Source: Lutjanus erythropterus (lineage: Eukaryota > Chordata > Actinopteri > Lutjaniformes > Lutjanidae). Taken from it: 64,000 bases of DNA. Positions 20,401 through 33,700 of this stretch are shown one piece after another. Under the pieces are notes generated by a model. That model saw nothing but the letters and a program-made list of their open reading frames with translations. It searched no databases and had not been told where the DNA came from. Each line of letters opens with the position of its first letter. Position 1 is the first letter of the stretch. Position numbers and translations under genes: made by a program. Location: NCBI GenBank assembly GCA_020091685.1, contig CM034603.1, forward strand, positions 4,667,848-4,731,847. Reading direction: 5' to 3'.

Positions 20401-23400
20401 TGTGGGCTGGACAAAAGCAGTGGCCTGGCTGCTGGTTGGCTGACTTATTGATGTGGGTGTGCCCACCAGACTGGAGCTGGTTGAGTGCACAGAGGCTCCT
20501 GAACTCATCAGCACTGCAGAGAGAGAGAGACATCACATATTCAGTATGTTCAATTACTAATAATATACAATCTGCTTTTATGTTTTATCTTTGGCTCTCA
20601 CCCTCTTGGCTGTCAGTCTGTGTAGTTGGCATAACAGTGGCAGTAGGTGTCGGGATGGGGACAGTTGCCGGGGTAACCATAGGCCGGATGCTGGCGCGGG
20701 GTGTAGCCTTGCTACCGGTGGAGGGGGTTGGCTTGTTGCTGGGAGATGGAGTACTTGGAGTGGGACGGATGTTGGCAGTGGGAGGGTCAGACAGGCTGGA
20801 GCTGACAGAGACACCATGAAAACTTTCATTTTTTTTGGCTAACAGTTTCCATGTGTAATTAGTTTTTGTTTTATTCTACTGTGAACAATGTAGTTTATGC
20901 TTTTAGATTTCATTCTATAATACTTAGCTCTACATTTACATTTGGTGACCAAAACATGAACATTTCTTTGAAAAGTGTACATGAAAAAGCTGTTTTACAA
21001 CCATTCAGAACAGTTTCTGGTGTTAGTTAGTTACCTTCCCCTGTCTTGGGCTGGACTCTTCAAAGATATCTGTCTCTGGTCTGCAGATCTGGCCTGATCC
21101 CCCACCTGAGTACAGACACAGGTTTGTAATGCAATTACATGACAGGAATAACTCAGTGGATATTGAAAGACAGACAGCTGTTAGATTTAGAGAATCTAAA
21201 ACATCACAAGAAAAAAGTATTATTAGTTGTAATATTTTTAGAAAAACTCTGAACAATTTAAGCAAAAACATTTTAATATTTTGCAAAAAAAAAAAAAAAG
21301 CTGGAATATTTGCAAAAGAATTGTCATTTCCAGAAAATGGGTCACAATATTTTGCAGAAAAAAGCTGTAATGTTGGTGGTAAGTGGTAATATTTTGAGAA
21401 AAAAGTAATATTTTCAGGAAAAAAGTCATAATATTGTAAGAAAAAATTGTAACATTTCAAGAAAAAAAAAGTCATAATATTTTGCAAAAAAGGTCATATT
21501 TATACGACCACACCAGAGCAAAGACAAGACTAAACAACACTTATATTCTGGTTGCCTTTCATATCATTTTCATGAAGCCCACTGAACCTCTGATGTCATG
21601 ACTGAGCTCTTCAGCTCAGTTGTCTTTAATATCCTCAAATCTCTATTATACAGATGATGATAAGGTGCATATTGGTTACAACTTCCTCATCGAAATATGA
21701 TTTTCTTCTTGTAAATTTCCAACACTCTGACGTTTAACTTTATTCTCATTATCTTGAATTCCCCTCCCTCCCTGTTAGTGGACCTGACTCAAATAACCAT
21801 TACAGATATTTAGAGAGATGATTACCAAACTGAATTTGTCTCAGTGTTTGGTCATACATATATTTAAAGTATGAATTCTTCCAGATAAAGTCAATGATCA
21901 GTGGCCTCAAATATTGACCTTTATGTCCCTCATGTCCACAGTCAGTTTGTATTTGATGTACTTGATGCCTGTACCTTCGCTCCACTCTGGTCCTGTGGTT
22001 CCTCTCTGGGCTCAGAGTGTGCTTGCGTCTCCTTCAGTTCTCTCAGCTCTCTGTCCAGCCGAAGAAGCCGTCCTTCATACTGAGACTTGAGGGCGTTCAT
22101 TCTCACCTCCAGTTCCTCTTTATTCTGCTTCAGCTCTTCATTCTCCTGACTGAGCTGCTCTTTGGAACCTGCAGGTTGAGGCGCAGCAGGTGAGGTGAGG
22201 CGTAACAAATTAAAATGATCAAAATTACTCTTAAACTAACAGAGTAACCTCTTTGTTTGTTCGCTGTACTTTGTCAATATGTCTTCACTTCAGCTCCTGT
22301 GTGCATGAGCGCTTGTGGAACTTACTGTTTAGCTGGTTGATTTTGGTCTTTACTCCCAAGAAGACCTTCTTAGTCTTTTCTTCTTTGTCAGCCATCTGCT
22401 GCCTGAGCTGCTCCTCTCTGTTCTTGCCCTCAGACAGCTGGAGAAAAACAACACAGCACTGTGACCACAACTCTTAGAGTATAGACTGACATTATTAAGA
22501 CACTGAACTGCAAACAATTCTGACACAGTTGATCGTGTCACCAAGTCAAGTTTACATGATGATAGTTATGTTGGATTTTAAACTTCATAGCCACTTTTAA
22601 CTGGATTTGCGTAAAAATCCTAAACCACAGAATACTTTGCTTCCATCTTAGGATACAGCTGGGTAAAAGCAAAATCAAAAGAATGGACTGGTGATTAGAG
22701 GTAAAGTATGGGGGTTAATAGACTCAACAGCTGGGTGAAAAATTAGTTCAGGAAATACCTCTTGTCTGAGTTTTGCCAGCTCCTCTTGCAGTGGCTGGTT
22801 AGCGTCACTAGCCACGTTAGTGTCGCTAGGCTGGATGGACTGAGAACTCTGGCTCTGGTTGGCCTGTGTGGCTCGCATAGCTTCATTAGCCTGGTTAGCT
22901 TCAGTTAGCTGCTCCTGCAGGCGCTTGATGTCCGCTTCACGCTCACCAACCGTCTGAAGAACGATTACGTAGGGCAGACACATAAATCAAGTTCATTTAT
23001 GAGGCACATTTAAAAAGCACAAGTTGACCAAAGTGTTGTATAATAACATAACAACAGTTGTGAAATATAACATGATGATACATTTAAAAAGAAACAGAGC
23101 ATGATGCAGGTGATATAAATATAGAAGAAGGTTGGAAAAATAAAATAATCAGTCTAATTGAATGTATTCCCCAATGAAATGCTAAAGTGCTGATTTTTCA
23201 CAACACATCACTGCACAGCACTTGTGTGTTTCTAGTTTGAAGAATAATCGGTGTAAAACTTTTCCAAACCTTCTGCACGTTGTCCAGCTGCCCTTGAAGC
23301 TCAGTCACCTGTGAGGAGATAAACAGATATGCTTCTTAATAACTTAAATTTTACACAAAAAAATCTGTTTTAATTAGGGTTGCAAATCGTAAGCACTTTC

Positions 23401-26400
23401 CTTAATTGATGATTGATAACATTAATAAATCAAAGCTTAATCTCCACAGCAACATACTACATATTCTCTGACAGCATTACACAGCCTATGAAACATACAA
23501 AGACATAAAGACCTACATATTATACACAGTGTAAAACATCTGACATCATGCAGAGCACGCTCATAAAAATCTATAATAATGTGTATTCAGATCTAGATAG
23601 TGGATCGATCAAATTTCACTTGATCGATCAAATTCTTAACAAATGATAAATTGATCATCAATTAATCGCTATCATCGCTAGTTTTAATTCAACAACAGCA
23701 CCCTACAGAAAAATTCAGAAACCAACCTCTTTCTTTTCTGATACTGCAGGTTATTTGTAGAAATTTTGCAGTTTCATTGGTATATTTAGGAACTTCTAAT
23801 GAGAGGTTCCTTGCAGTTTTCACTGCAGTTATAATTGCACATTTTTCCTACTAGTGACAATTTTTTGCATAAACAGAATTTGGGAACGTTGGATGTGTTT
23901 GATGTTTAACTTTGATTTCAAGCCTATAGCAAGGGCTCTTGTGTCAGCAGTTCCATTTTAGAGTCAATCTTCACAGATGTGTGACGTACTCAAAGATGCT
24001 GCACTTACAAACCTGAAACAATGCTTCCATTCTGTATGAGACAACTATGAATGTTATCTAAATGCGTGTATACATTGTAAGCATTTGCACAAATATAGGT
24101 AAGTGTTGGGGCACGCCTGCAGCTCAGCTGGTAGAGCATGGGCCACATGTACTGAGGCTGTAAGTCCTCTGCAGCAGCTGCTGGTTCAATATATACAGCT
24201 CCGGAAAAAAAATGAAGATTCCAACACAAGCCTCCTCATGAGATTATACCACCAATTTGTGATGTTGGAAGTTAAAATATTAGTGTTGTGTTGTTTAAAA
24301 ATAAATATGAACGTGTTTTCTTTGCATTATTTGCAACCCCATGAATTCTGAGAAACAATGCAATTTTATCCAAACTCCGCAAATTTGACCAATCATTGCT
24401 ACTTCTCATGAGTCCCCTTTGAACATCAGACATGTACGTCTCAATGAACGGACTCAAAAAGTTTTGTTTTATTTGTCACCATTACTTTGCATTTACTGCA
24501 TAGTTTATTTTATCACAGGTACTGAAAAGAACACAAACTTTGTCATTGTTATTGACATGTATCAGTGCTCTGTTCACTTTTATTTTATAACTTTGTGCCC
24601 CCCAGATGACTTTCATCAAATAAAACAAATAAAACCTATTTTGTTAGAGCTTTTGTAATCCTGAGCCTCTTTGGTAAAGTTACTGAGAACACTCAGAATA
24701 GAGTGTGGTTCTATTTTCCCTGTCTCTGATTTGAATGATTTTAATGAACATTCTTTTGCAATTTCCACTTGCTCCTGTCATTTCATTGCAAAAAATGCCT
24801 AAAAATGTTGCAACATACATTTTTTTTTTGAAAAGCTGCTGTGAAATCAGCCATTTCAGGCTGCAACAATCACAATAACAGTCTGTAAAATCCTGCAAAG
24901 ACTGTTGATGATATCAAAAGTACCAAAGCTATAAAAAAAAAAACAAGTACTCATTCAAGACCTCAGTTCAGTTCAGTCTTTATTGTCCTGCCAGAAGTTT
25001 GTCTTGCAGCAAAACTGGACAGTGTTCAGTGACTTTTTCTGTAGCAGCACTGTGTAATTTAAAAAAGATAAAAAAGATGATCCTCTTTTGTGTGACTAGG
25101 ATATTTTTTGTCTCTTTGCCGTGGTATCCAAAGAGGTATCGAGCATTGTGTTAAAGTTTAAAATTCTGGTATCGTGACAGCTCTAATACACAGTACAAAG
25201 AAAGACGTCTACTCACTTTGTTCTCCGCTTGGCTCAGAGCGGTCTTGAGGTTGTTGACTTCCTGGCTGTGGTTCTGCTGACTGCTTTGGTGGGTCTGCTG
25301 GAGCTCTTTCTGATTGGCCAGGTTCTGCTGAAGGGATTCTTTGGCCTGCTGGAGCTCCCTCTGCAGCTGCTGGATCTGGTTCTGACGGGCCTGAGCTTGA
25401 GACTGAGCTGATTTCAGCTGGTTCTGTGCCTTTAAATTAGAAAGGAGGAAGTAGTTAGGCTGGTGATGTGGGTCTGTTGGATGTGGGGTGAAATTCTTAT
25501 GGTTCTGGGGTTTTAGCGACATTCATACAAAATATTACAAACAAATAAAATGTCAACTATAAAACCAGCAGATAAGTTTATAGAGTTTTAAAAGATGTCA
25601 TCAAAAAATGACTGTGTCAGGTGTTGCTGTGTTCTTACCTGCTGGGTGTGGGTCTTCGCTTGCTGAGTCTCTTTCTGACTCTGGGTCAGCTGGTTCTGGT
25701 TCTGCTGCAGTTGAGTCTGGGTCTGGGACAACTGGGACTGGACCTACAGAAGCAAAGAAGTGACAATTGAGTCAGTGATTCCTGCCTCTCTTAAGATTTT
25801 TCTCACTAAACGATTCTACAAATGTGTTTCTCCTAACTTTTTCCCCACAGTAAAACCTTCCCCTTCGGTTGTACCATCTAAACCTACATAGGAATTAACA
25901 GCAAATAACATATTGCCAGCATGCTAGCTAGATCAAATTCTGACTTGGTCGCAGCTTAGACCGACTTGAATGTGCGACAGTACCTGTGTCAGCTGGTTCT
26001 GGTTCTGTGTCAGCTGGTTTTGGAGCTCCTGGAACTTGTCCTTGGTCTGCTGGTTTTCTTTCTGGGCCTCCTCAAGCTCTTGTTTGGACTTCTGGGCCTG
26101 GATGGAGAAGAAAAAATCTCCTGAAACTGTCGGACACCATTCAACTTTTTCTGTAAGACTGTCTTTGGTGGCCAACGCTCCAAATCGGCTGTTGATGGAC
26201 ATGTCTCGCTGCAATTTAGGACCACGGATTTGTACTAATGACCAAAGATGTCAATTTTTGTCTCAGACAACCCAAAACAGCAAGATGTAAAGGCAGGGAC
26301 ACATAGGAGGCGGAAGCACCAGGAAGCACTGTCCACTTCCTTTCATTCATGTGAATTAGTTGGGCTGTTCAGACACAGCAGGCTTTGGTGCAGAGCCACA

Positions 26401-27685
26401 GCCAAACTGATAATCTATTGTTATCAATATATATGATATAAATTATCTCATTCTGATTATGAAATATGCATCCCATACTTATATAGGCTGTTGCTCGTTG
26501 TAGTAACTTATTTAAGACCATATAGGAAGGGTCAAAAAGAAGGAATCAGCTTTTGTTCTGGTTCTCAGCTTTGAGGGTGTGGGCAGAGGCTGGACCCATA
26601 CAGGACATGCTCACCTCCTCCTGCTTCTTCTGCACCTCCTCTTTCAGTGTGTTCAGCTCCTCTTTGGCCTTGTTGAGCTCCTCCTGGGCTTTAGTCAGCT
26701 GCTGCTGCGCCTCCTGGCTCTGACCCGCCTCGCTTCCTGCTTTGGCAGCCGTTTCCTCAACCAGCTGGAACACACACACACACACACACACACACAAAAC
26801 TCACCGTTTCAGTTTTTATCTATACCACAGTGAACTGGTCGACTACTGCAGCCTTTAAACTGAACTGATTCGCACCTTGTCATGCTGAGCCTTGAGCTCT
26901 TCATATTGGGTCTTGTAGCGTCGTCCGATCTTCTTGACCTGGGTGATGGTCTTGTTCTTCTCCAGAATGTCGCTGCTTTTAGCCTCCACGTCTTTCTTCA
27001 GAGTGTCTCTCTCTGAGGTCAGACGGGCCATCGAGTCTCTGAGGCCTTGCAGCTGAGACTGAGCCGAGTTACTGCTGGCACTAGATCTGATGCACACATG
27101 ACCATAATCTCACTTAGGTTATTTTTAGCTTTGCATTGATCAACCTGCCACTGGGCAGAATAGTTGCTGGAACTTCGCTCTGGTCATTTTAACTGTCAAA
27201 CTACAAAGGTCCAGTACAAACCACAGGACAGAAATGAACATATCCTTTGTTCATTATCAGTCTCTGGATTCAGAGACTTTGAACCAAAGTTAAATTTGAA
27301 CTTAGTGTTTTGGTGGTCTTTAAGGTATGCTTTTTGTTACATCCAGCCTGATGGTGTGTGTGTGTGTTTACCTTGCCAGTTCAGTCTTCAGCTTGGCTGT
27401 CTCCTCAGCGAGCTGTGCGATGCGTTTCTGCTGAGCTTCTCTCTCAGAGTTGATTTTCTGCTTCTCCTCAACGTCACCGTCTTTCTGTTGGCTAATCAGT
27501 TGCTGCAGGGGGACAGTCAGTCAGGTATGAGTGAAAGTAATAAAGGAACTGCAGCTATTTGAAGATAAAACTGTGACAGAATGAACAACACAAGCTGTAT
27601 TAACTATAACAGTGACAAAACACTCAACAACACTAAACAATAATCAGCAGAACATAGTCTGTGCAATATAAAAAATGTGTATGTT

Positions 27686-27719
<34 letters not shown>

Positions 27720-30700
27720 GCAGTTACCTGTGTTTTGGCCTTCCAGCGCTTGAGGTCTTCCTCTAGTATCCTCTTATCAGCCTGCAGGGAGCCGTTTTTC
27801 TCTGACAGCACAGACAAAGAGTGATGTAGGGGGCTGATGTCTGACTGCAGCTTTGTAACCTGATGGAAGTAGAGGAGGAGAGGATTGTTGTAGATAAGCA
27901 TGGTTATAAAAGATCAACTCTCAGAAGCAACACATGGTATGGTATGGTATGGTATAAAACACAGCTTTAGAGAGGAGTTTTAATGTAAAGATCAATGTTC
28001 ATTTTATTATTAAATTCAAAGTAGGGCTGCATTAGAGCAGCAAACTAGAGCTGCAATGATTAATCGATTATTAAATTAATCAGCAACTATTCTGCTAATC
28101 GATTAATGTGGTTTATGTCTATTTTTAAGGGGAAAAAAAGTCAAAATTCACTGATTCCATCTTATTAAATTTGACTTTTCTGGTTTCTTTACTTCCCTCT
28201 GACAATAAACTGAATATTTTTGGGTTGTTAGCAAAACAAAACATTTAAGGATGTCAACTTGGACTTTGGGAGTCACTGATCAACATTTTCTGACATTTTA
28301 CAGCTCAAATAATCAGTTAATTAAGAAAACAATCAACCAATTAATCGTCAATGAAAACAATCATTAGTTGCAGCCCTACAGTAAACTGCACGTGGCACCT
28401 GATTACATCAATTTTTTAAAAAGTGATGCTCCTCAAATGTTGTCAGTGCTTCACTAAATTAAGTTCTTCACATATACAAAACATAGCACAAGTTTTCTGG
28501 TTGTACTGCAAACATAAAGCACATGTTGATACAGATGAAAAGATTTACTTTTGAATTTGACTTTTAAGTTTGCCATTCAAGTTGCAACCTTACAAAAGCA
28601 GCCCGATGAATTCACAACTACAAATTAGTCTGGAATGTCTCTGTTGATTTTTGATTTGAAGGAGCGTTATCAACAGGTGCAGAACAAAGGGCCTCTACCT
28701 ACCTACAACCAATCAGAGCAATGAAACGTGAAGTAGAGCTAAGTGCAAGTTTGGGTAGTACTTGGTCCAGTTTCAAGCAGGAAAAACATGGCAGCCCGGT
28801 CACAAATCTTCTCAAATTATAGCAAAACAGTAACATAAACTTTATTTGAGCTGAAAAAGACAGTTACAGAATCTTAAGCCACATTTGATCATCACTATGA
28901 AATTGATCAGAGTTTTGTGAACCTGGTGCATCACTGAAATGTGACACCCTTATAGTAAATAAACCGTTGTGATCGACCTGAAGAGGTCCAGGATTGGTGG
29001 AAAATAGGGCTGCACAATTAATCGCAATATGGCCAAGTGTAATAGCCAAATTGCAGAACCAGAACCAAATCGCAATTAGTAGTGCTACAAAATCTTGTTC
29101 TCCAGATGAAAGAAAACCAAACGTTTGTTTGGTACAGACCTCAATAAATATCCCATCATCATGATTTTAATAGTTTTTTTTCAGTGAACAGGAAAAATCA
29201 TTTCCACTAATCGAATCACATAATGCAATTTCAGTCAATACAATTGCAATATCACTTTTTTTTTTAACCAACTCATGCAGCCCCAGTGAAAATCTTTCTA
29301 ACAGGAGGGTATCCAGACATATCTGCCAGTGAAAATATAACATGAGCTCACAGATTCATCTGGTTCCGAGGTCTAGGGAGACATTTTGCACTTCTTGATG
29401 AAACTGTGGCACGAGAGAAGTTCAGGGACCAAATGAAACTAAACAACATGGATTGATTCTCTGACTGTATCCACAAACACAGTGAAACCACACCTACCAA
29501 TGAAAGGGAAACACAAGACAAAACCATGAAAGGCAACACTTGACACTTACTTTAGCCTGAGCTTGCTGCAGCTCTTGTTCCAGTTTATCTCTGTCCATCT
29601 TCAGCATCCTGTTGGTTTCTTGGAGAGCACCGATGGTCTCTATCTTCTTCAGCTGCTCCTCCTGCTGGGCCAGAGTCTTCGATGTCGCCTGAAACAGGAA
29701 GGCAAATAGACTGATTATGAAAATATTCTCTCATCCCACTTCTCTTCTTTTTAGCCTCAAGTAAACATTCATTTGTCAAAGTTTAGTTGGCCATCCTGCT
29801 GAAGGTAACACCTCCCTTCACAGCCTGAAACAGGTACAGATTCTCCCTGTTCCCACAGCAAATCCATCAAACAATTGCTGAAAGCTTTTATTGCATATTT
29901 CATATTCATTTTTTTTCTTTACAAAGAGCCCTGACCTCTTCTCATTCCACATCATCTACCACCTACCTTTAGAGCTGTAAAAAGTTCTCAGTTTTGAGAT
30001 AATGCTAGTGGTTACAATCACTAAACCAAAAGTTTGATTCAAACACAGGGATGCTACTGATGCTGCTGTTCTAATGTTCCCTTCATATACAGACCAATAA
30101 ATGCCTTCAGCATTTCTTTCATACCTGCATCTTCTCCCTCTCAGCGTTGAGAGCTTCCTGCAGCTCCTTCACTTCTCTGTCGAGGTGTTCCACTCGCTGT
30201 TTGTGACGGAGAACTTCTCCATCAGACGCCTCATATCGAGCCACAGCGATGTCTTTCTCACGCCGCACAAACCTGCAACACACACATTTCAAACTCGAGT
30301 TCAGACAGGGACAGATTTCTACGTTAGAAACCTCAGAGACGAAGACTCAGCCGTGGTGTTGCAGCGTCACCTGAGTATTTCCAGTATCTGTTCAGTGGTC
30401 TTCCCCTCCTCGCTGAACGACAGATCAAGCTGCTGATGTTGCTGCTGCTGCTGTTGCTGCATCTGTCGACTCTTGGTGGCCATGTCGTCCATCTGCTGGT
30501 GCAGGAGCGCGTTCTGTTTCCCCAGCTCCACACAGCGACGACTCTGGCTGGACAGCTCCTCCTGAAAGAGTCAGATTTTATTTGTTTTTATTTTGTTTTT
30601 TTGCTTTATTTCACTATTACAGTCTTCACTTGTGCTGTCTTATTATTGGTTTGTCAGTCATCTCTTAAACCTGATCTGTGTAGCACCTTTCATACAGGTC

Positions 30701-33700
30701 AGTGCTTGATTGGTTGACACAAAGCTGTGTTAAAGAACCCAGTGATGTTTCCTCCCTCTTGGGTTCGCTGTCCTACCTTCAGCCGCTTCTCCATCGTGTT
30801 CAAGGTTGCAGTTTTCTCCTGCAGGAGGGACGAGGTCTTGTTCAGTTGCTCCTCTAACTCCCTCTTCTGTGTTGCTTCTTGCTGGGATCTCTTCTTCAGC
30901 TCCTGCAAGGCCTCCACATCAGCAGCATGAAGCATCAGCTCCCGCTCATACTTCGCCTGTGCCTCTCCAGCTAGCTTCGTCTGAGAGAAGGACAGAGGGG
31001 AAACAGTTGAGCACACACATTTTAACACAGCTTTTACGTTCATGTCAAGTGTGTGTGAGTGTTAATGAACCTGCAGCAGGCTGTCCTGTATGGCCTTCTG
31101 CTCCAGTGTAACAGCAGCAGTCTCTCTCTCCAGTGCCTCCTGCTGCTCTGCCTGGCTCGCCTTCAGAGTGCGCTGCAGCTCACTCACCTGGACAAAACAG
31201 CAGGGAACAGAAGCTTGATTAAAGACCGAATGTGACAACAACATAAAACAGAGCCATTTCTGCAAAGGTTCACTTGTATTAATGCGTGCATCCGTCTTAC
31301 TTGTTTTTCCACTGCGTCCACAGCCTTTCTCTTCTCCTCTTGCTCTTTCTGTTTCATCTTCTCCACCTCTACAATCCTCTTCTCCAGCTGCTTCTGTACC
31401 TCCTCCGACTCCTTCAGCCGCATCTCCAGAGGAGTGCGAGACTAAAAGATGGACGAGGGTCAGTTCATGTGTGTGTGGACAGGAGTGTATGAGTGGTAAA
31501 GAGAGTAAAATGCATGAAAAGAAGCAGAAGATGGACAAGAAGAATCAATCAAAGAGCTGTACCTCCTTTTCTTTCTTCAGACTGTCTTCCAGAGAGAGGA
31601 CCACAGCCCTGTACTGCTCCACACTAGTACTGGCAGTTTTTAGTTGCTCTTCTAGTTCACTTCTTTGTTCCTCAGCAGTACGCAGGAGACCCTTCAACTC
31701 TACGAGCTCCTGCTCTGATTGGCTCGGCTGCTGGGGGGCTGCTGGCCCCGGAGAGCGTACAGAGGCTATAAAGAGACAAGGGATGCAGTTACAAAGAGAC
31801 CCTTATCAACCACTTCCATCGAATAAACTGAGAACATGGTTTTTTTTCTGCTGTTTACCTCTGAGTGGAGCTCTGATTCCTGCAGCTCTGGTCACTGGGG
31901 TGCTTGTGGTGCTGGAGGTGGTGGTGGTGGCGGCGGCGGCGGCGGCGGCTGCCGCCTCAGAGGATGAAGCAGAAGCCAGCTGGGCTTTAAGTGCTGCCAC
32001 CTGCTGTTCAGAGCTACGTAACAACTCCCTGGTCCTCTGCTGCAAGGTGTGCTGGGTCTCCAGCTGTTTCTTAGCTTCTAATAACTGAGCCTGGTGAGGA
32101 GATAAAGGTGATGGAGAAGGTGTCTAACAACACTTATGCAGGAGGTTTTAAAAATACACATGCATTAAACATATACACTGTGCATACATCCATGGTGCGC
32201 CCGAGGCTGTGTCTCTGCGCCACTTCCTGGTCCAGCCTTTTCTTCTGTGAAGTCAGCTCTGCCTCCAGACTTTCAATCTTGTTGTTGAGCCGCTGGCGAG
32301 TGTCTGTCTCTGTACGCTCCATAGTCAACTACATCAAGAGAGAACAGAAGAAGGGGAGAAATCATGATGGGAAAAAAATGAATTTTAGGCTCATCTAAAT
32401 GTGGCTGCAATAAGATGAAAAAAAAAATCACTGTTACACATTAAGGATAACAGTTAATTAATGAATGATTAATCAGCCATTAAGAATTGACCGATCACAT
32501 ACAATTTAATCAATCTACTATCAAATAAAGATCTGAAATATAGCAGAGATTATTTTTAGCGAGTGTGCTCCTCATGTTATCTGATATGAAAGGGTATTTT
32601 AACTCTTAGAAATAAGGGTTCCAGAAAAATTTGTTTCTGAAGAACCTTTTTTGGAAGAAAGTGTTTGTCAATGGTTTTTTGTAAGACTAGGGTTTCTGTT
32701 TCATCCAAAGAACTTTTTTTTAGAAGAGTTCTTCAAAGATGGTTGAAGTGCCTTCAATACAAGAGTTCTTTGTACCATAATATAAAAAGGTTCTTGTAGA
32801 ACCCCTTGAGTGGATTCTTGTCGGCACCCTTAGAAGGTGGAAAGGTTCTGGATAGAACCGCAGAAAGGGCTCTGGGTGGAGCCATTACACCACAGAAGGG
32901 TTCTCTGTAGGGGTGGGTTCTAAGGTGAAACCTCTCACAGAGGGTTCTAGGTATAACCCTTTATGTTGGGTTCTACGTAGAATTCTATGAAAAGCTTCCA
33001 AGTGAACTTTTGTAAAAGGGTCTAACAGGATCCAAAAATGGTTCTCCTATGAGGACAAGCTGAAGAACCCTGTATGATTCTAGTTAGCACCTTTATTTCT
33101 GAGGATGTACGTAATGCTGTCAGAGAACGTGCAACATGCTGTGGAAATGAAACTTTGATTAGATTTTTTAAGATTCTGTAAGTATGATTAATTGATCGTT
33201 AAATCTACCAATGATCAATTAAGGAAAGAGTTTACAATTTGCAACCCTATTACACATGGTCTGACTGATACTATTTATTTGTTTGGGTTTCAGTGTGGAT
33301 GAAAACTACAAACTTCAGAACACTTTCTACCTGTGAACATGGAAGATTTTATTATATTACTAGAATGTTACTGCATTACAGCAGGACTGATCTTGATGAT
33401 GTTAAACAGAACACATTCATTTACTGCATGAAATGAGTAAAAAAAACAAACAAACTGAGACTGGAATAAAAACGTAGCATGACATGGTACCTGTATAGTC
33501 TTGAGGTTGGTGAGCAGCAGGTTCTGGTTCCGTTGCTCAGCCAGCATGGCTTCCTTCTCTCGACTGAGTCGACTCTCTGCTTGTCTCAACATGTCTCTCT
33601 CTTTAGTCAAGTTCTCTACTCGCACCTACAGACACACAAACAAGAAAATTAAATAAAAAGCCGTGGACAGAAAAAGAAAGTGGGCAGAATTTACAACAAG

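Larger units (their letters stand above)
19326..32328 (-). other. tpr: tpr exon block 2: central coiled coil and NLS region (exons 20-44)
   Basis: Exons: 32188-32328, 31859-32090, 31563-31765, 31301-31441, 31071-31187, 30777-30980, 30371-30561, 30125-30272, 29551-29688, 27728-27859, 27372-27502, 26876-27086, 26615-26764, 25984-26097, 25639-25743, 25217-25429, 23270-23308, 22759-22953, 22326-22437, 21975-22168, 21035-21105, 20602-20801, 20334-20513, 19948-20063, 19326-19391. All junction phases fit. The exon at 31859 encodes a nine-Ala run then four Thr; the exon at 30371 encodes a Gln run; exons 25217-26097 are Gln/Asn-rich. The exon at 19948 ([15 protein letters not shown] ... TKKLRLKP) resembles the human bipartite nuclear-localisation area. 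Confidence 0.9.

Noticed and set aside
21023-21487. 154-codon Phe-rich minus-strand frame
   Set aside because: Translation of the AATATTTT minisatellite plus the tpr exon at its end.
24116-24192. Genuine tRNA gene
   Set aside because: The A-box-like start is present but arms do not fold into a full cloverleaf and the B-box is diverged; a SINE head fits better.
31282-32088. 268-codon plus-strand open frame
   Set aside because: Antisense shadow of three tpr exons (31301-32090) and the introns between; no family resemblance and poly-Val/Ala comes from the reverse of coding repeats.
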